Shown here: positions 11,560-23,949 of the stretch, piece by piece
Position numbering within the stretch: the first letter of the stretch is position 1
Layout of the letters: each line of letters opens with the position of its first letter
Source: Haemaphysalis longicornis
Lineage: Eukaryota; Arthropoda; Arachnida; Ixodida; Ixodidae
Assembly (NCBI GenBank): GCA_013339765.2
Contig: CM023449.1
Location: 33,393,622 to 33,457,621 of the forward strand
Reading direction: 5' to 3'
Length of the DNA stretch: 64,000 bases
Translations under genes and position numbers: made by a program
Notes under the pieces: generated by a model
The model's database searches: none
Told to the model about the DNA's origin: nothing
The model's input: the letters and a program-made list of their open reading frames with translations, nothing else

Positions 11560-14470
11560 TTAGAAAACGTCCTTTGTGGCTTAAATGACGCTCTGCAATT
11601 CATCGAACGTTTATTAATAAATTAAGCGACGTTGGGCGATTCCACGAGAGAACGAACATGCGTGTACACGACCAGTTTTTGTTCATTTTGGTTTTTTTAT
11701 TATATATGCGCGCAATATGGAAACCCCCGAAAATCAAGTTTGTTTTCTCCTGAGGTGCGTAGTTCGGGAGAAAAAAATGTTTGAATGTGCCCGGAGCGCA
11801 GCGGTGGTTTCGGCAACTGCAGATTTTTCCAAGTTTGCGTCTCTGTGTACGTCAAGGAGTACAAAGGGTGTGTATAAAATGTTTTGGGCCATAAACTAGA
11901 CCAGAATGCTAATCTGTATAACGCAAAATCAGCGTCCTGCAGCGAACAAAAATTTTTTAAAAAATCGTGAAATCGGCCCAGACGATAATTTGTTAGTGTT
12001 TTTGACGCCCCCTATCTACATTTTTTCTTTTCTGAAAAACGTGTAAGTCGGCCATTTTATTGGCCATACGTATCTGAACGCATAAACAAAAGATGGTGTT
12101 TGTAGAAAATTTAGAAGTACTAAAAAAAATTGAATAACTTCGGCTCTTTTTCAGAAATTGCGCAAATTCAAAACTGAATATAAAAAAAACCCCATACTCG
12201 ATTTTCTTCAAAATTGCGAAAATAAGACTCCTTTACTTGGACAACAAAACTGTGGAAAAACATGTTGCATCATTTTGTTGAGAACAAAGTTATAAGGGGC
12301 CAAACTTGGGGCTCGCGCGACGCGTCTTGGCGCGCCGCGGTAAGTTCTGGCCGCTGTTGCCGGACGTTGCGCGGGTGTACACGGGCGGTAATTCATATTC
12401 CACTGCCACATGCCGGCACGGTCAATCTCTCTCCAGTATTCCCAAACGAAAAAAACTATTCTGGAGATTCTTCTGTTTTTTTGGTTTTTTTTTTCCCGCC
12501 TGTTTCCCTAATGTGTTCTTTAACGAGCTAACTTTCTGGCCGATATCAGCTCGAAAGCGCTCCTTTGCGGCGCCAGTATTTTGCGGGATGCAAAACAAAA
12601 AAAACAAAGGTTCCTCCGATGCGCAGGCAACAGAAACAGATGGCGCTCGGGCAGTTACAAGGGAGGGAATGGATTGACCTTCAGACCCTAATCAGTTCCC
12701 CACCACGACGGGCGCATTTCCGCTGGTGGTGCATGGTGCGCTGGCGTCAGTACAGGGTATCCCACCGCATTCTTTGAGGCAAACATGAGAGAACGACCTT
12801 AAAAATAACTAACCAGGAAACAAACACCTGCACCACGGCTTACGAGGCCGTAGGAGGCTTTTCGGAGACGCCACGTGCACGCGAATCTATTTTACTGGAA
12901 TGAGAATCAGGTGCGGTCGGGACCTGGCTTCTTGACGTATTTTTAAATTCCGGTCTGTTGTCATATTATTGCCGTATATTTATTGTTTAGTCACATATCA
13001 CAAAGGCGAAGCGTACGTTACAGTATTACTAGCGATTTTGATACGCTTGCGTACGAAAATTGCAGTAAGGGGAGGCTACTGCCCCGTCCTTTTCTGTCCT
13101 TCAACTCACTGGTTGATGGGCTCTCAACGGATGCTTCCCTTTGCTTTACTCTTGCCATATTTTTGTTTGCTTGTGACTCCTCCCCTTAAAAGTTTTTTTT
13201 TTTCATGGGTGGATGCTTTCGTTTGTGCCTAAGTGTTTGCACGTGGATTTGTGCGCGTGTTTGCTTGCTCGACTACCCGCACACTCTTATCCTGATAGAT
13301 GTGGCAGGGGAAGCCTAGCGGATGTTGTTCTGAAAAAAAAAAGTGTGACCCGTTCACCCACCCACAGTTCATTCCCGCCCAAGTCTTGCACTCACCCCAG
13401 CATGAAGTGTGCGTCTGCGTTTATTGTGCGAATGCCGACCTGTCTGCTTTGGCCCTGCAAAATGCTACAGGGGTTGACCGAAGAATGAGCAACTTAAAGG
13501 AGCTTTGTCTTTGCACCTCACCATCGACGCAGTGTTTCTTGGGCGCGTGCCGGCAATTCCCAATGGCCGACAACCTTACCATGTCCGCTTTGGGCGTTTC
13601 GGACGAAGAAGACGTCACATACGCTGTATGGGAAATTGGTTCTCTGATAAAAGAGAGTCTACCGCCAGCTGCATTCGTGAAGGAGCTAGGCAAATGGGTC
13701 ACCAAGTGGATTTCCACTCCATGACCCACGACCACTACCAGGAAGACTTCCCAGGGGGGACCAAGTCCTGGTACGTAAAATAAGAGCCGGGGCTGCTCGT
13801 ATACGGAGGACGTGCTCGCAAAGTGGCGGGCATACGTTCCCCGACGCTCAAGGCACTTGAGAGAATACCCCGAGAACTCCAGGGCGACGACCATCGTGAC
13901 CTGCTTATCGTATCACGCGCCAAGGAGGCCCACAATGCAGCACATTCGGTTGGTTGGTTGCCTCCCACAATGGCACATACCCACGCGGGGGATTGGCCAA
14001 GGGGCTCGCGTCGTCTTCGTCGTCTCATCGATCTATGTGAAAACCGGTGTTTGTACTACTACTGTTTCCTTTCATTCCCAAGAATGTGTCAGCGCCAAAT
14101 AATTTGTCTCTATCGCGTTTTTGATTTCCTTTATTTCTGGCAGAAAGTTTCGCCACAGCAGTCAGGGTAAGGTTCTTTCCTGCGATTGACAGTTTTGCAT
14201 CTTGAGTCGGTGTTTCTGGGACATCTGTTGTAACAGAAAGAAAAATCAGGGCATACGTTGCAGCTCACATATAGTTCTCTTACTCGTGTGTGGCAGAAAC
14301 AATACTTTATTTAGCGAATATATTGAAAACGGCATCAAGTAATTTGCTCTAGTGCTCAAAAATATTATACTGATAACGAGTATTTAGTTGAGGGCACTGG
14401 TAACGCCCCTCCTGGCTCAGAATGTTGCTTTTTTTTTCAAAAATTATATCAATATAAATATTCCAAAAAT
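11560..14470. other. No confident gene
   Basis: Mostly AT-rich sequence with homopolymer runs. A plus-strand frame ending at 13724 contains MSNLKELCLC...DEEDVTYAVWEIGSLIKES. It looks protein-like in composition but matches nothing I recognise, and no splice signals stand out. Confidence 0.35.
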
Positions 14471-14474
14471 GACA

Positions 14475-15104
14475 TAGTGAAACCTCGTTAATTCGGGTCT
14501 GTAGAGAGTAAAAAAAAATACTAATTATCCGAATGTCTAATTATTGAATGAACGAAGATAACCGCACATTTAAAATTCTTTTATGCGTGCCTTTCCTTTG
14601 TGAAAAAGTCGATAATGCTAGTTTTTTGTTTGGCGGATAGCCGGGCGGAAATATCAAGTTTTCGGAAGCGCGACAATCCCTGCAGAGCAATATTGCATGG
14701 AGCATCGAACCAGAGAGCCTCCACTGCTGCTTTCGTAGCACGAATCGACGGGAGTACGACATCGCACAGACCCTCTTCGGCGAAGTTTTCGTTCGACACA
14801 CCGAGAGCATCGTTGATGACCTCATCACCGCTTAACCGGCCGGCGACAACAACGCCATCATCAATGGCAACGCAGAAACTTCGGAGGGGAGCCGATCAAC
14901 AAATGTCCCATCGTTGTTGTAATGTTCTGGCACCGTAGACACAGGCTGTTTACTGGCCGTGATGTACGCCCCCATCCTCCCAACAGCAAGGAGGAAGGAG
15001 CGGGTGGGCGCCGGACGGTGCGTTGCGATTCAAGGAAGGGAGTAGGAACGCCGAATTGATCGATTTACCGAATTAACGGGGGCCGAATTAACGAGCTTTC
15101 ACTG
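14475..15104 (-). mobile_element. Internally deleted pogo/Tigger-type DNA transposon
   Basis: Terminal inverted repeats are visible. TAGTGAAACCTCGTTAATTCGG at 14475-14496 pairs with the reverse complement of 15083-15104, CAGTGAAAGCTCGTTAATTCGG, with 20 of 22 matching. CAGTG-type ends with this length suit pogo-like Tc1/mariner relatives. Only about 630 bp remain, with the transposase C-terminus inside, so most of the catalytic domain is lost. Confidence 0.7.
14577..14900 (-). pseudogene. Tigger/pogo transposase C-terminal fragment
   Basis: On the minus strand the frame reads ...VAGRLSGDEVINDALGVSNENF, then VVLPSIRATKAAVEALWFDAP, then LDISARLSAKQKTSIIDFFTKERHA and stops. The Q-T-x-I-x-DFF ending after a helical segment is the usual tail of Tigger/pogo transposases that follows the DDE domain. 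The DDE motifs and the CENP-B-like DNA-binding region are not present. The fragment sits inside matching inverted repeats, so it is the remnant of the element's own gene rather than an unrelated insertion. Confidence 0.6.
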
Positions 15105-17100
15105 GACTAGAAGTCGGCGCAAATAAGGAAATAGCGCTTAATTACGTAATTATTAATGGCCACATATTTTATCTTGCATACATGCTTTTCGTGAACGGGC
15201 GGGGTAGTCTTGTATATGTATAATGGCATTGCGTGTTCATTGTAGTAAACTTTTAATGACCTCTTAGCGTCCTCAGAAGTCATCATCTAAATGAATGAAC
15301 GTAACAGTAAATTTCTTCTCAAAAGTAATCATCTATCAACGTACTTCGAACATTGCGCAAGTGAAATATTTAAACAAGAAAAAAATACTTTGGCAGGTTT
15401 CACAACGCAGCGTGGCATAGACGTCTTCCCATATTGCGACATTTTAAAACTGGCAATCTCTATAGACGTCTGCGTCCGTGAACCGCATTCTTGGACCCGC
15501 TTCTGCAGGTGCATAAATACAGGCAAATGAAACACCCTAATATTAAGTCGCAAGGTAATGAAGAGATTTCTGGTTAACTGCTCGTGACAGTCATGTAACG
15601 AGAGTTATTTAAAGCATCCAAATCTGATTAAAGGCATTCCTAGTAAAAAAATGCGAAAGAACGGGGAATGAAAACGACAAGACATTGGGTGGTGGTAAAG
15701 GAAATAAACCACATAAGTTTATACGGTGTATACCAATTCATATCCTTATATAGTGGCTCAAAAAATGTTCGGAACTGCGCACGCACGCACGTATGCACCA
15801 GTTTCGGAAGGATTTTCCGTCCAGCAACTGGCCACGGGATTAACTATAGCAGCTAATGCTACTACTACTTCCTTAAAGGGGCACTCACCGTTGGGTAACT
15901 AGCGCGCCATTATTACAGGTCTGACGGACGCATGGACGCTGAGTTCGGTATTCCGTTGCGTTTTTCAGGTATGAAAACACGCCTACTCTGCAGTCACCTG
16001 GACGTAAAATGAGAATTATTTGTAAATTATTTCAAACCCCAACTTTTGTTCAACTTGTTTAGAGTTATCTAGTTATAAATGACAACGTTAAGCAGCAAAC
16101 CATTCTAGTATCAATTTTTAAAGGACATTTTTTGTGTATTTTGGAGTGAAGAGAATAATAATTTCAGAAGGCACATTTTTTAATTGTACCAGCTCGTAAT
16201 ATTGGCTTCACGCCCAGTCCCATTCCCTGGTGTCATCGAAATTCGCATAAAACCCAATGTGCAAGGTTGAAAGGCAAATTATAAAAGCAGGAAAAACATA
16301 TTTATGTAGCAGTATGCTGCCAGGGAGTGGAATCAACAAGAAAATTGGAGGTAATTAGTTTTTTGCTAACAGATATTTTTCCCCAGAATGATTTGTCATC
16401 TGTTAAGCGGTAGTTTACTCCACCCATGTTAGAACGCAGCATTCTGATACTGAAAAGATGGAACAAGACACAGGTGTCGACGATAGGCGGCTACTCCATA
16501 TATCCCTCCTCTGAAGACTCGATGGTTTCTGGCACGCTCTCATGTCTGGTGTGCTTATTATTTTCCGGCATCATAGTTGGAAGGTTTGTGGAGCTGGGGC
16601 CAACATGCAAAAGCGAGGGTGCGCACAGTGTGCGGGACTCAGGCACTCACACCCAGTGCCGAAAGTCCTAACGTGATCTGCAGGCGAACTCATCATTAAG
16701 GATGTCGTCATGGGCACCTGCGGAAATTTGCACCAGACAGGGAAGAAGCAGTGAAATTTTTGCTGGGCTGGTTGGAGAGTAGTTCCTGGGATTGAAGCGC
16801 AAAGAAAAAAGTACGGACGTCGTTCACCGCCCATGTTTTTTTTTTCGTTGCGTGAATTCAGTCTTGGGAACAGGGACGAAGGGAGCCCTGCCTTTGGCAC
16901 CTGGGAAGGAAGGAGCTACCAAATTGTTGTTCGTTAAAAATTAAAGAATATTGTGCTTTTCACTGTTACACCGACTGAGTCATTGTAACGGTGAGAGTAA
17001 GGATGCGGTTAAGTATGTACGGACGTGCGCCACTTGTGCGTACGCCACAGGAGTGGGCTAGTCACCCGCCATTCACTAGTGTGAGGAGTGCACTGCTGTT
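15105..17100. other. No recognisable gene
   Basis: AT-rich sequence with short frames only. No repeat or RNA structure recognised. Confidence 0.35.
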
Positions 17101-17143
17101 GCTAAAAAATCTCGGGACATCTTCACTAACGTGAAAACTGGTG

Positions 17144-17403
17144 AGGGGCGAAGCATGCAGTGTTTAAGTGTATTCTTGGCGCTTAGGCGTTTTTTGCCCG
17201 CGAAGATGAAACCGTTAAGGGGTAGAGGTATTTAACGGTAGAGGTATACAGCTCTGCTTGAAGCACGAAGCGTTCTATAGCGCGAACTTATGGAAAACGA
17301 GTGTCCCGGCGTTTTTGGACCGTGGGTACATGATACTACGACGACACGAAACGACGCCGACAGGGGACGCCGACAGCCCGAACCCCTAAGGTGCTTCGCC
17401 CCT
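17144..17403. mobile_element. 260-bp TIR element (MITE-like), copy 1
   Basis: A perfect 12-bp inverted repeat, AGGGGCGAAGCA at 17144-17155 and TGCTTCGCCCCT at 17392-17403, bounds a segment with no coding capacity. Internal landmarks are GCGTTTTTTGCCCGCGAAGATG, GGAAAACGAGTGTCCCGGCG and CGACGCCGACAGCCCGA. Confidence 0.6.
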
Positions 17404-17529
17404 AAAGTGTAAGGAAGTCCAGAGCACCGTCTACTTATATTAGCGTATCGTTTTTCTTGGAGGCATGGTCTGCACAATGTGCGAGGTCCACGTCACGTTA
17501 TTCTTTTTTTAGTTTGAAAAGCAGAGGAA

Positions 17530-18010
17530 AAAATTCCGGGTCATCTCCACTAACATGAAACCTTGGGAGAAGAGGATCATGCAGTGTATCAGGGTATTCA
17601 AAGATTGGAATATCTCTCTTGCCACACAGCGCACGCTGACTTGACGCCGAAGAAGCGCGTGGTGGGAGGAGGAATCGCGCACTTGCTGAGGTGGTGGCGC
17701 CCTCTGTTGCTTTGAAATGAATTTAAGCAATTCAATGAGAGACAGCCTGGCCGCAAGTTGTCTTCGTGTCACACGCCGCAGCAAGCTAGGAAGTATGCTA
17801 AGAAGTAGCGCGAGGCTTTGGAAAACGAGCGTCTCGGTGCGTTCTATTAGTACGCCTTTTTCCCCGGGAAGATGGAACGTACTAGCGCGAGGCATTCAAA
17901 AAAGAGTGTCCCGGTGTTTTGGTACCATGACCACATGCGAATATGACGATATGAAACGACGCCGACATAATACGCCGACAGCCCGAGCCCCTTAGGTGCT
18001 GGGACCCTGA
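17530..18010. repeat. Diverged, rearranged relative of the 17144 element
   Basis: It repeats the landmarks of the previous element in order: CCACTAACATGAAA, ATCATGCAGTGT, GGAAAACGAGCGTCTCGGTG, CCCCGGGAAGATGGAACG, AAAAGAGTGTCCCGGTG, CGACGCCGACATAATACGCCGACAGCCCGA and CCTTAGGTGCT. One internal block (GCGCGAGGC...GTGTCCCGGTG-like) is present twice (~17803-17843 and ~17882-17922). The terminal repeats are eroded. Confidence 0.5.
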
Positions 18011-19337
18011 TAATGTGCGACGTCACCTGTTTGGCCACAGGTGGGACGCAGAGGTGAGGAGGTAAAAATAAGCTGATGAGGAGCGGACTGAGCTCAGGGT
18101 AATGAGCGTGTTTGCTGTTCATACGTATACTTCACTTAGCACCCAAAGTTCTTGCCATTTCCTTCCAAAAGAAATTTGCATTGTGTTGTTTATAGTCTAG
18201 GCTAGCATTAGAATACACCTTTGTGAGCCCCAGCTACACACAGTTAGCTGGATGGACGTTTACGTTTATGATGGTGTGGGCGCAGGGGAGGAATCTGTGG
18301 CTTAGGCGGCTGCATCGACTGACAGAGGCCTGCATTAGAGCCGGTTAAAGGAACAAACATGTCTGGTTCTATTCTGCCCGAAGAAGCTTATGTTTGGCGA
18401 GCCCACTCTCCCCAACTTTGTTGCATATTTATTTACCTGCGTTACCCAATCTGACAGTTGGCTTAGCCCAGTTGATAGCGCATTTTAAAACGTGAGATGC
18501 CTTCTGCGACAATTACCTTTTAAGGCTTTCCACCATGGCACTATTGCAGCAATAACAGTGGAAATAAGCATCCAGCTCACAAACACAGATGGAAGCATGT
18601 TAGTGGTGAGCTACGCTCCGTTTTGTTTCGGTTATCTGAAACAAAAAGCCACAATAACCCTTCATTATTCTTCGAGTGGTATGACGGGAAATAAACGTTT
18701 CAGGAACTACAGCACTATCCTGGCAGCGGGGTGCTGAACATCCGTCAAAGGGTCTACAAGCATTTGAAATTGATCATTGTAGTTTTGGACACTGCTCACG
18801 AATTCACGAGTGCAGCTTTACTACAGTCTTGCAGCGCACCGTAATTTATTTTGCTGCAGATAACCGCAAAAGTATTTAACCTTTAGCTCCAGTTTAAATA
18901 TTGGCGCGAATCACCCTTTCTGTTTGTTATGCTTATGTATGTGTTTTGTTGCCAGCTTACTGCCACGCCCGGCTTCCTTATTTCTGTAAAAAGCGACGCG
19001 CATGTTTCCTTCTCTCTCTCCTGCATGCCGCACAGTCTACTTCGCCCTGTCGTCACTACGCTGAAATCTTCTTTGATTACCAGCGTTCGCGATCTAATTC
19101 GACTCTTTCAGATGGAATAACGCTGAGAAATAAATGCTCACAGGGCAATCGTAGCGGGATTCGATTGGCCCGCGCCAGTTTGTGCCCGCCACTTCGTTGG
19201 TTGCTTCTATTGTCTTTGAGCTTTTGCGGAGCAGAAGTTCGCTCAAGTAAACGTTATTACTCCAAGAATCCCGCGTTGTCTTTGGCTTCAGCTAGGCTTA
19301 ACGCCATGACAATATTGCGCAACTACATTCGGGCCTT
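18011..19337. other. No recognisable gene
   Basis: A 154-codon plus frame (18901-19365) has no recognisable domain and runs into the SINE at its 3' end. It is treated as chance. Confidence 0.35.
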
Positions 19338-19550
19338 GGAGGCACCGCAGTTGCTCCGTGGCTAAGGTGTTCTGCTGAGCACGATGATGCAGAATTCGCT
19401 CCTAGTTGCGATGAGCTGCTTTCCTGATGGAGGCGAAAAGCGAAAACGTCCGTGCGTCGACATTTGGGCGCACATTAAAATTCCCCCCGTTGTAGAAATT
19501 AATCTGGAGCCCTCAGCTTCGGCGCGTCTCATTGCTTTAATTACACTCAG
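19338..19550 (+). mobile_element. Degraded tRNA-derived SINE
   Basis: It keeps CCGTGGCTAAGGTGTTCTGCTGAGCA from the tRNA head, then TGATGGAGGCGAAAAGCGAAAACG, GCGCACATTAAAATTCCCCCCG, AATTAATCTGGAGCCCTCAG and CGGCGCGTCTCATTGC. The B-box is destroyed. Confidence 0.8.
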
Positions 19551-22018
19551 GCCTTGTAGGCGTCGTTCGGCAAGACCCCCTCTATCACCGGCCTACGCGC
19601 GTATCCATAACTGACGCGCTCGTATTCATGCGCTTGCAGCCTTTGTCGTGCAACGGAAGCGACTGAGACTAGTACATGCCAAAAGTGCAGAGACAGACTG
19701 CAGTTTACTTGGAAGTGCCTGTGTCTCCCCCCGCGGCGCGCCGCCCCAGCATAGCCACCACTTGCGTGAGCAGACGGCTGATGCAAAGATGCGCCGCCAC
19801 ATGTTTGTCTCCATGCTCGCGCCAAGAATTAACATTCCTCTGCCCATGTATCCGCAAGCTACATGTCTATTGCGTGTGGACCATGCATGTCCGCACGCTT
19901 TTCCGAGTCCAGTACGTCTCCAGTTGTGCACCCAAAACCGGAATGATAGTGTCGCGTGCCACGAAGTGACATGCCCTTTTTATGAGCATGTAGCCTAAAT
20001 ATCTCGATCCGTGAGCCCACAGCCCGCCCGCCCATGTTCGCGTAACCTGGTACCTGTAATCCGTAATCCATAAGTAAGTAGCATGCTTGTCCTGGGTGGC
20101 GAATGGAATGTTCCCGTATCAGAACGTTTATCCTCCTTTAATCTGAGTTCGTAAACAACGTTAATGTGGTTACAATCGGTTCAAAAAAACATTACGGCTT
20201 CTTCAGATGCACAAATTAGGGTGTGAATCCTTTTGAAAGCGCGGTAACCCGCTCCGACGAACCTTTCTCATAACTCGTGCCTCGTAGGTAGCACAAATAT
20301 TGTGTTGATCGACTTCCCGCATGCACGATAGTCTGCGGGTGTTCAATTCGCATAACCTTTCCGTTCGCCGTGAAACCCATGCTCTGGTTCATGCGTTCAT
20401 ATCTGGCATGTCCCTGTCCGTGCGCTCGTGCGCTAAATGGCGCCATCTGCTTACCTGTCAGCGCGTCCGAATCAGCATGGTCCGTTCCGTGACACGGCGA
20501 ACAAAATCCACAAGGTGAACAAAATCGGTGGACCAATGGGGTACGCGATGTACACCCGCCCAATTTTTTACCAATATAATGGGAGCGTCGACCGTTCTGT
20601 CGATCACCGCCACGTGATGGAGTGATACGGCAAACTGGGCGAGAGTAGCCGCATGCGCACTAAGCAAAGGCCGCGGCGTCCGTCGTCTGCTAGGCTGTTC
20701 TACGAGCAGAGGGTCGTCCCCGATTTTTGTTATTCGCTTGGTGTACGCGAAAAGCATTCACTTGCGGGCGCGACGAAACATATCTGACAAATTTGATTTC
20801 GACCAGGTTCGATGAAGAAGAGGCCAAATGAAGCGCCATCTGACCGCACTTACTTGTGCTCAACCGCACGAAGCGTACTCGGCCCGCCAGGCCGCGCAGC
20901 GCGCACACTTGCGAACAGGCGGCCACAACATAAAACGCATCAAGCGAGTGGTGCGCAACCACTAACGGCACTACACATGCAGGCCCAGCGCGTGCCGCCG
21001 AGATAGCAGAGTGCGCATGCGTGTCCTACGCTATTCAATGTGTGTCACTTTTGTCAGTTTCGGCCGCCGAGCTTTGTACCTCTCGAAAGCAGCAGCCGGC
21101 GACGCCTTACGCCGCCCGACGAACAAGTGGCATGATTTTTGGCAGGATGTGCTTACGCCGTGTAACGGTCACGTTCAGTTCCGAGGTGTTCTTCAGACGA
21201 TCTTTGAATGTTTAATTAAACCACGTAAGGCCATGCCTGAGCACAAAACGGCGTATTTGGCGAAGTTAACGCCTTTAATCGTTATAATTGTGTAAATGGA
21301 GATAATTGGTGGAATGACACTTTTTTAGAATAAAAATACCAATAGCAAAAACACGGAGGCTAAAAATATGGTGGATGGTTCAGTTTAGCCGTTGAGTGCT
21401 GGCTTTGGCTTACGGGAGAAAAGGTGGAGGAATCGAAATTCTGAGTACATAGTTACGCGCACCGAGCGAGCCACTGACAGTCGTCACTGACTTGTGTTTC
21501 GATTGTATGTTCTGTAGGGGGAGGGAAGGAGAAGCGGTGTTTTCGGGTTGGAGCGAGGAAGTCAAAAAGAAGACGTCGAACAGAGAGGACTGCCGGCGTA
21601 GCCGGCAAGTTGTCGAAAAGTGATTATAGCAGGCTGTGCACCTTTCACCTTGACGTGTACACAAACGATGTTGTGTGTTGGAATAAACGAGTAATCGCAC
21701 AAACGGTCATAACATAATGAGTCGGAGCGTTCAATCTCGTCTGCATCATCGCTGAAACTGCTTTCTTCCTGCAACGAGTAATAGGCTTTGGTAGTAATCA
21801 AACTTAACTCGGAAGGCTGGGTTACATGGTTCTTAGTAATGTGAAGCATATTGTAAGAGCCTTACAAACAAGGACCGAGATAAAGAAATAGAGCGCCCAC
21901 CCCGTGTACTCCTTGGTCTTCCCCCTGATCGGTTTTCGCTGCATGCCGACACATTAGTCGTAGTGGTTCCGCCTGCCAATATTCATATGAATCCTCGTTC
22001 ATAAATATTACCCAAATA
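19551..22018. other. No recognisable gene
   Basis: Several ~100-codon frames overlap on both strands near 19550-20000 and 20200-21300. None has a domain I recognise and they mostly shadow one another in moderately GC-rich DNA. 21660-21700 carries GGAATAAACGAG, possibly an old polyadenylation or LTR signal. Confidence 0.3.
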
Positions 22019-22552
22019 CCGTATTTGCTCGATTCTAAGCACCCTCCTTTTTTCCAAGATCGCCATGCCCAAAGTCAGGAGGGGTGAGGGGTGCTTAGAT
22101 CGGGAATTCCTAAAATGACCCGCCCCTCCCCCATACACACACAGTTTTCACGGTAGTAGCTATATGAGACAGTCGGAAGGAAGAATGTTTTATACAGCAA
22201 AGATTAAAAAATAGGCACAGACAGTGAACTCACTGTTACGTCTGCTACTCAGTCACTCTCAGTACCACTCGAGTGTGCAGCACCGCTTGAGCCGCCGCTC
22301 TCAGTATCCCACAGCGGGTTGTCTTTTGTTCTGTCAAAAATTTCTTTTAAATGACTCAAGTCCAGTGAAAGGCTCGAAATCAGAGGAAGGATGCGTTGTT
22401 GCCGGCCTGGGGCCTAAAAATCTATACCCTGGGCACGGCGTGCTACCTCGCAGAAACGAGGCTGTTCTGATTTGCTTGCAAACTTTCTTCGATTTTTTTT
22501 CTGAGAACAGTGAATGGGGGGGGGGGGGGGGATTAGAATAGCAAAAATACGG
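22019..22552. mobile_element. TIR DNA element with poly-G tract
   Basis: CCGTATTTGCTCGATTCTAA at 22019-22038 pairs with the reverse complement of 22533-22552 (CCGTATTTTTGCTATTCTAA), about 17 of 20 matching. A GGGGTGAGGGGTGCTTAGATCG block near the left end and a 16-base G run (22516-22531) near the right end are typical of this sort of non-autonomous element. There is no transposase frame. Confidence 0.6.
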
Positions 22553-23949
22553 TAGTTAAACGGGCTTCAGGGCTGGTTTATTTTTCTGGTTTCAATTTCA
22601 TGCGAACTCCTTGTTTCGAAGAGAGATGCTATTGCCTTCACCCTGTGTCTCCACACCTTCCCCCCCCCCCCCTTGCTCACTTTCTTGTTTATTGTGCACG
22701 GGAAAAACTGGAAATGGTGTGAAACAAAGGTTATCTCAGTTGAAGTTGTGTGTAATAGTCCCATAGCTGACTCACGACACGCCTAACACCGCCAGCTGTA
22801 TGGGTCTCGTATAGGCGACTCGCAGATACTTGCTTAAGAGACAGAATACTTCAGTCGGATACACCTGCGTCCTGAAGTTCGTGCTACAGTAAGTTCCTAA
22901 AGAAAGTAACCAAGGTGAATGAACGCCGAGGCATAATAAAACGACCCGAACGCCCGTGGGGCCGATAAAATAGCCCAGCGGCCAGCACAATGCACAATGT
23001 CAAGCGGACTAACGCGGCGCATGGTGGTCGTAGTGGAGATCAATGTTCCGTCCACCTTTACACAACCCGCGGATATTATTCGGGACAATATAATTGAAAG
23101 GTTGGTACTGCGCAGCCTCTTCCAAACAACATTTTAATGTCACTCTCAATCACCTTGCCAGTTGCGTGCTTCTATTTCGAAGAGTGTGAAGAGAAAAATA
23201 GATCAATTTTTGGCATGTTGCACAATCGCCGGCTTTGTATTAGGCGCGGTGTGTGCCGATCGTCAAAATCACCGATACGGACGCGCACTTCGAACGGCCG
23301 CTGAAAGCTACTTTCGTTCCTAGTAAAAAGTTTTTTCCTTCTTGTTGTCCACATGCGTGCATTGTATATTTATTAAACACTATTACGGTATTCTGATCTT
23401 TTATGCTGATTTCGTTTTGATGCGTAGGTTTATTTTTCGTGCGTTCGTAGCTCGCCTAGCATATTCTTTTGCTAGTACTTTCGGTTGTATTTTCCTTCGG
23501 TCTTCTATACAGATTTTTTTTTATAGGTGGGTTTAATTACATTGGTTGGTATGCCCGCTTTGTATTTATTTCTTTGATCGAACCTACATAATTTCTGGAA
23601 ACCCTATTGTTTGCTATATCTAAACCGCGTTTCTTGTGTAACTTAAATGATCTCCCCATGCTTTTGTATTTGAAACATAACCACTTTCTTCAGTAACATT
23701 CTCTGGGCATTGAAGGTATTGAAATAAATAAAATAAAATATATAGATACGCTGATGTCTGCGCCGTGCTTTTGCGGCAGCAGGGGTGTCGGAGGCTGGCC
23801 GTGTGTAGTCGAAGGGTCTAGGAGAACTCGTCATAGGTGAACTCGTCACATTTGGAAAGTCGTCATAGGCCATCTCGCACTCGTAAAACTCGTAACCTCG
23901 GGCAACTGGACACTTGACCAACTCGCCACAATTTACGTTTTTCGTCTAT
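22553..23949. other. No recognisable gene
   Basis: It contains a C10 run near 22663 and, at 23818-23935, a loose repetition of the motif ACTCGTCA/ACTCGTAA. No coding evidence. Confidence 0.35.

Noticed and set aside
13421..13894. 157-codon minus frame and opposing plus frames around 13.5 kb
   Set aside because: Mutually overlapping. The plus frame (ending 13724) looks slightly more protein-like but nothing supports a function.
18901..19365. 154-codon open frame running into a SINE
   Set aside because: No domain, and its end is SINE sequence.
23818..23935. ACTCGTCA-rich stretch as a minisatellite
   Set aside because: Motif spacing is too irregular by eye to define a unit.
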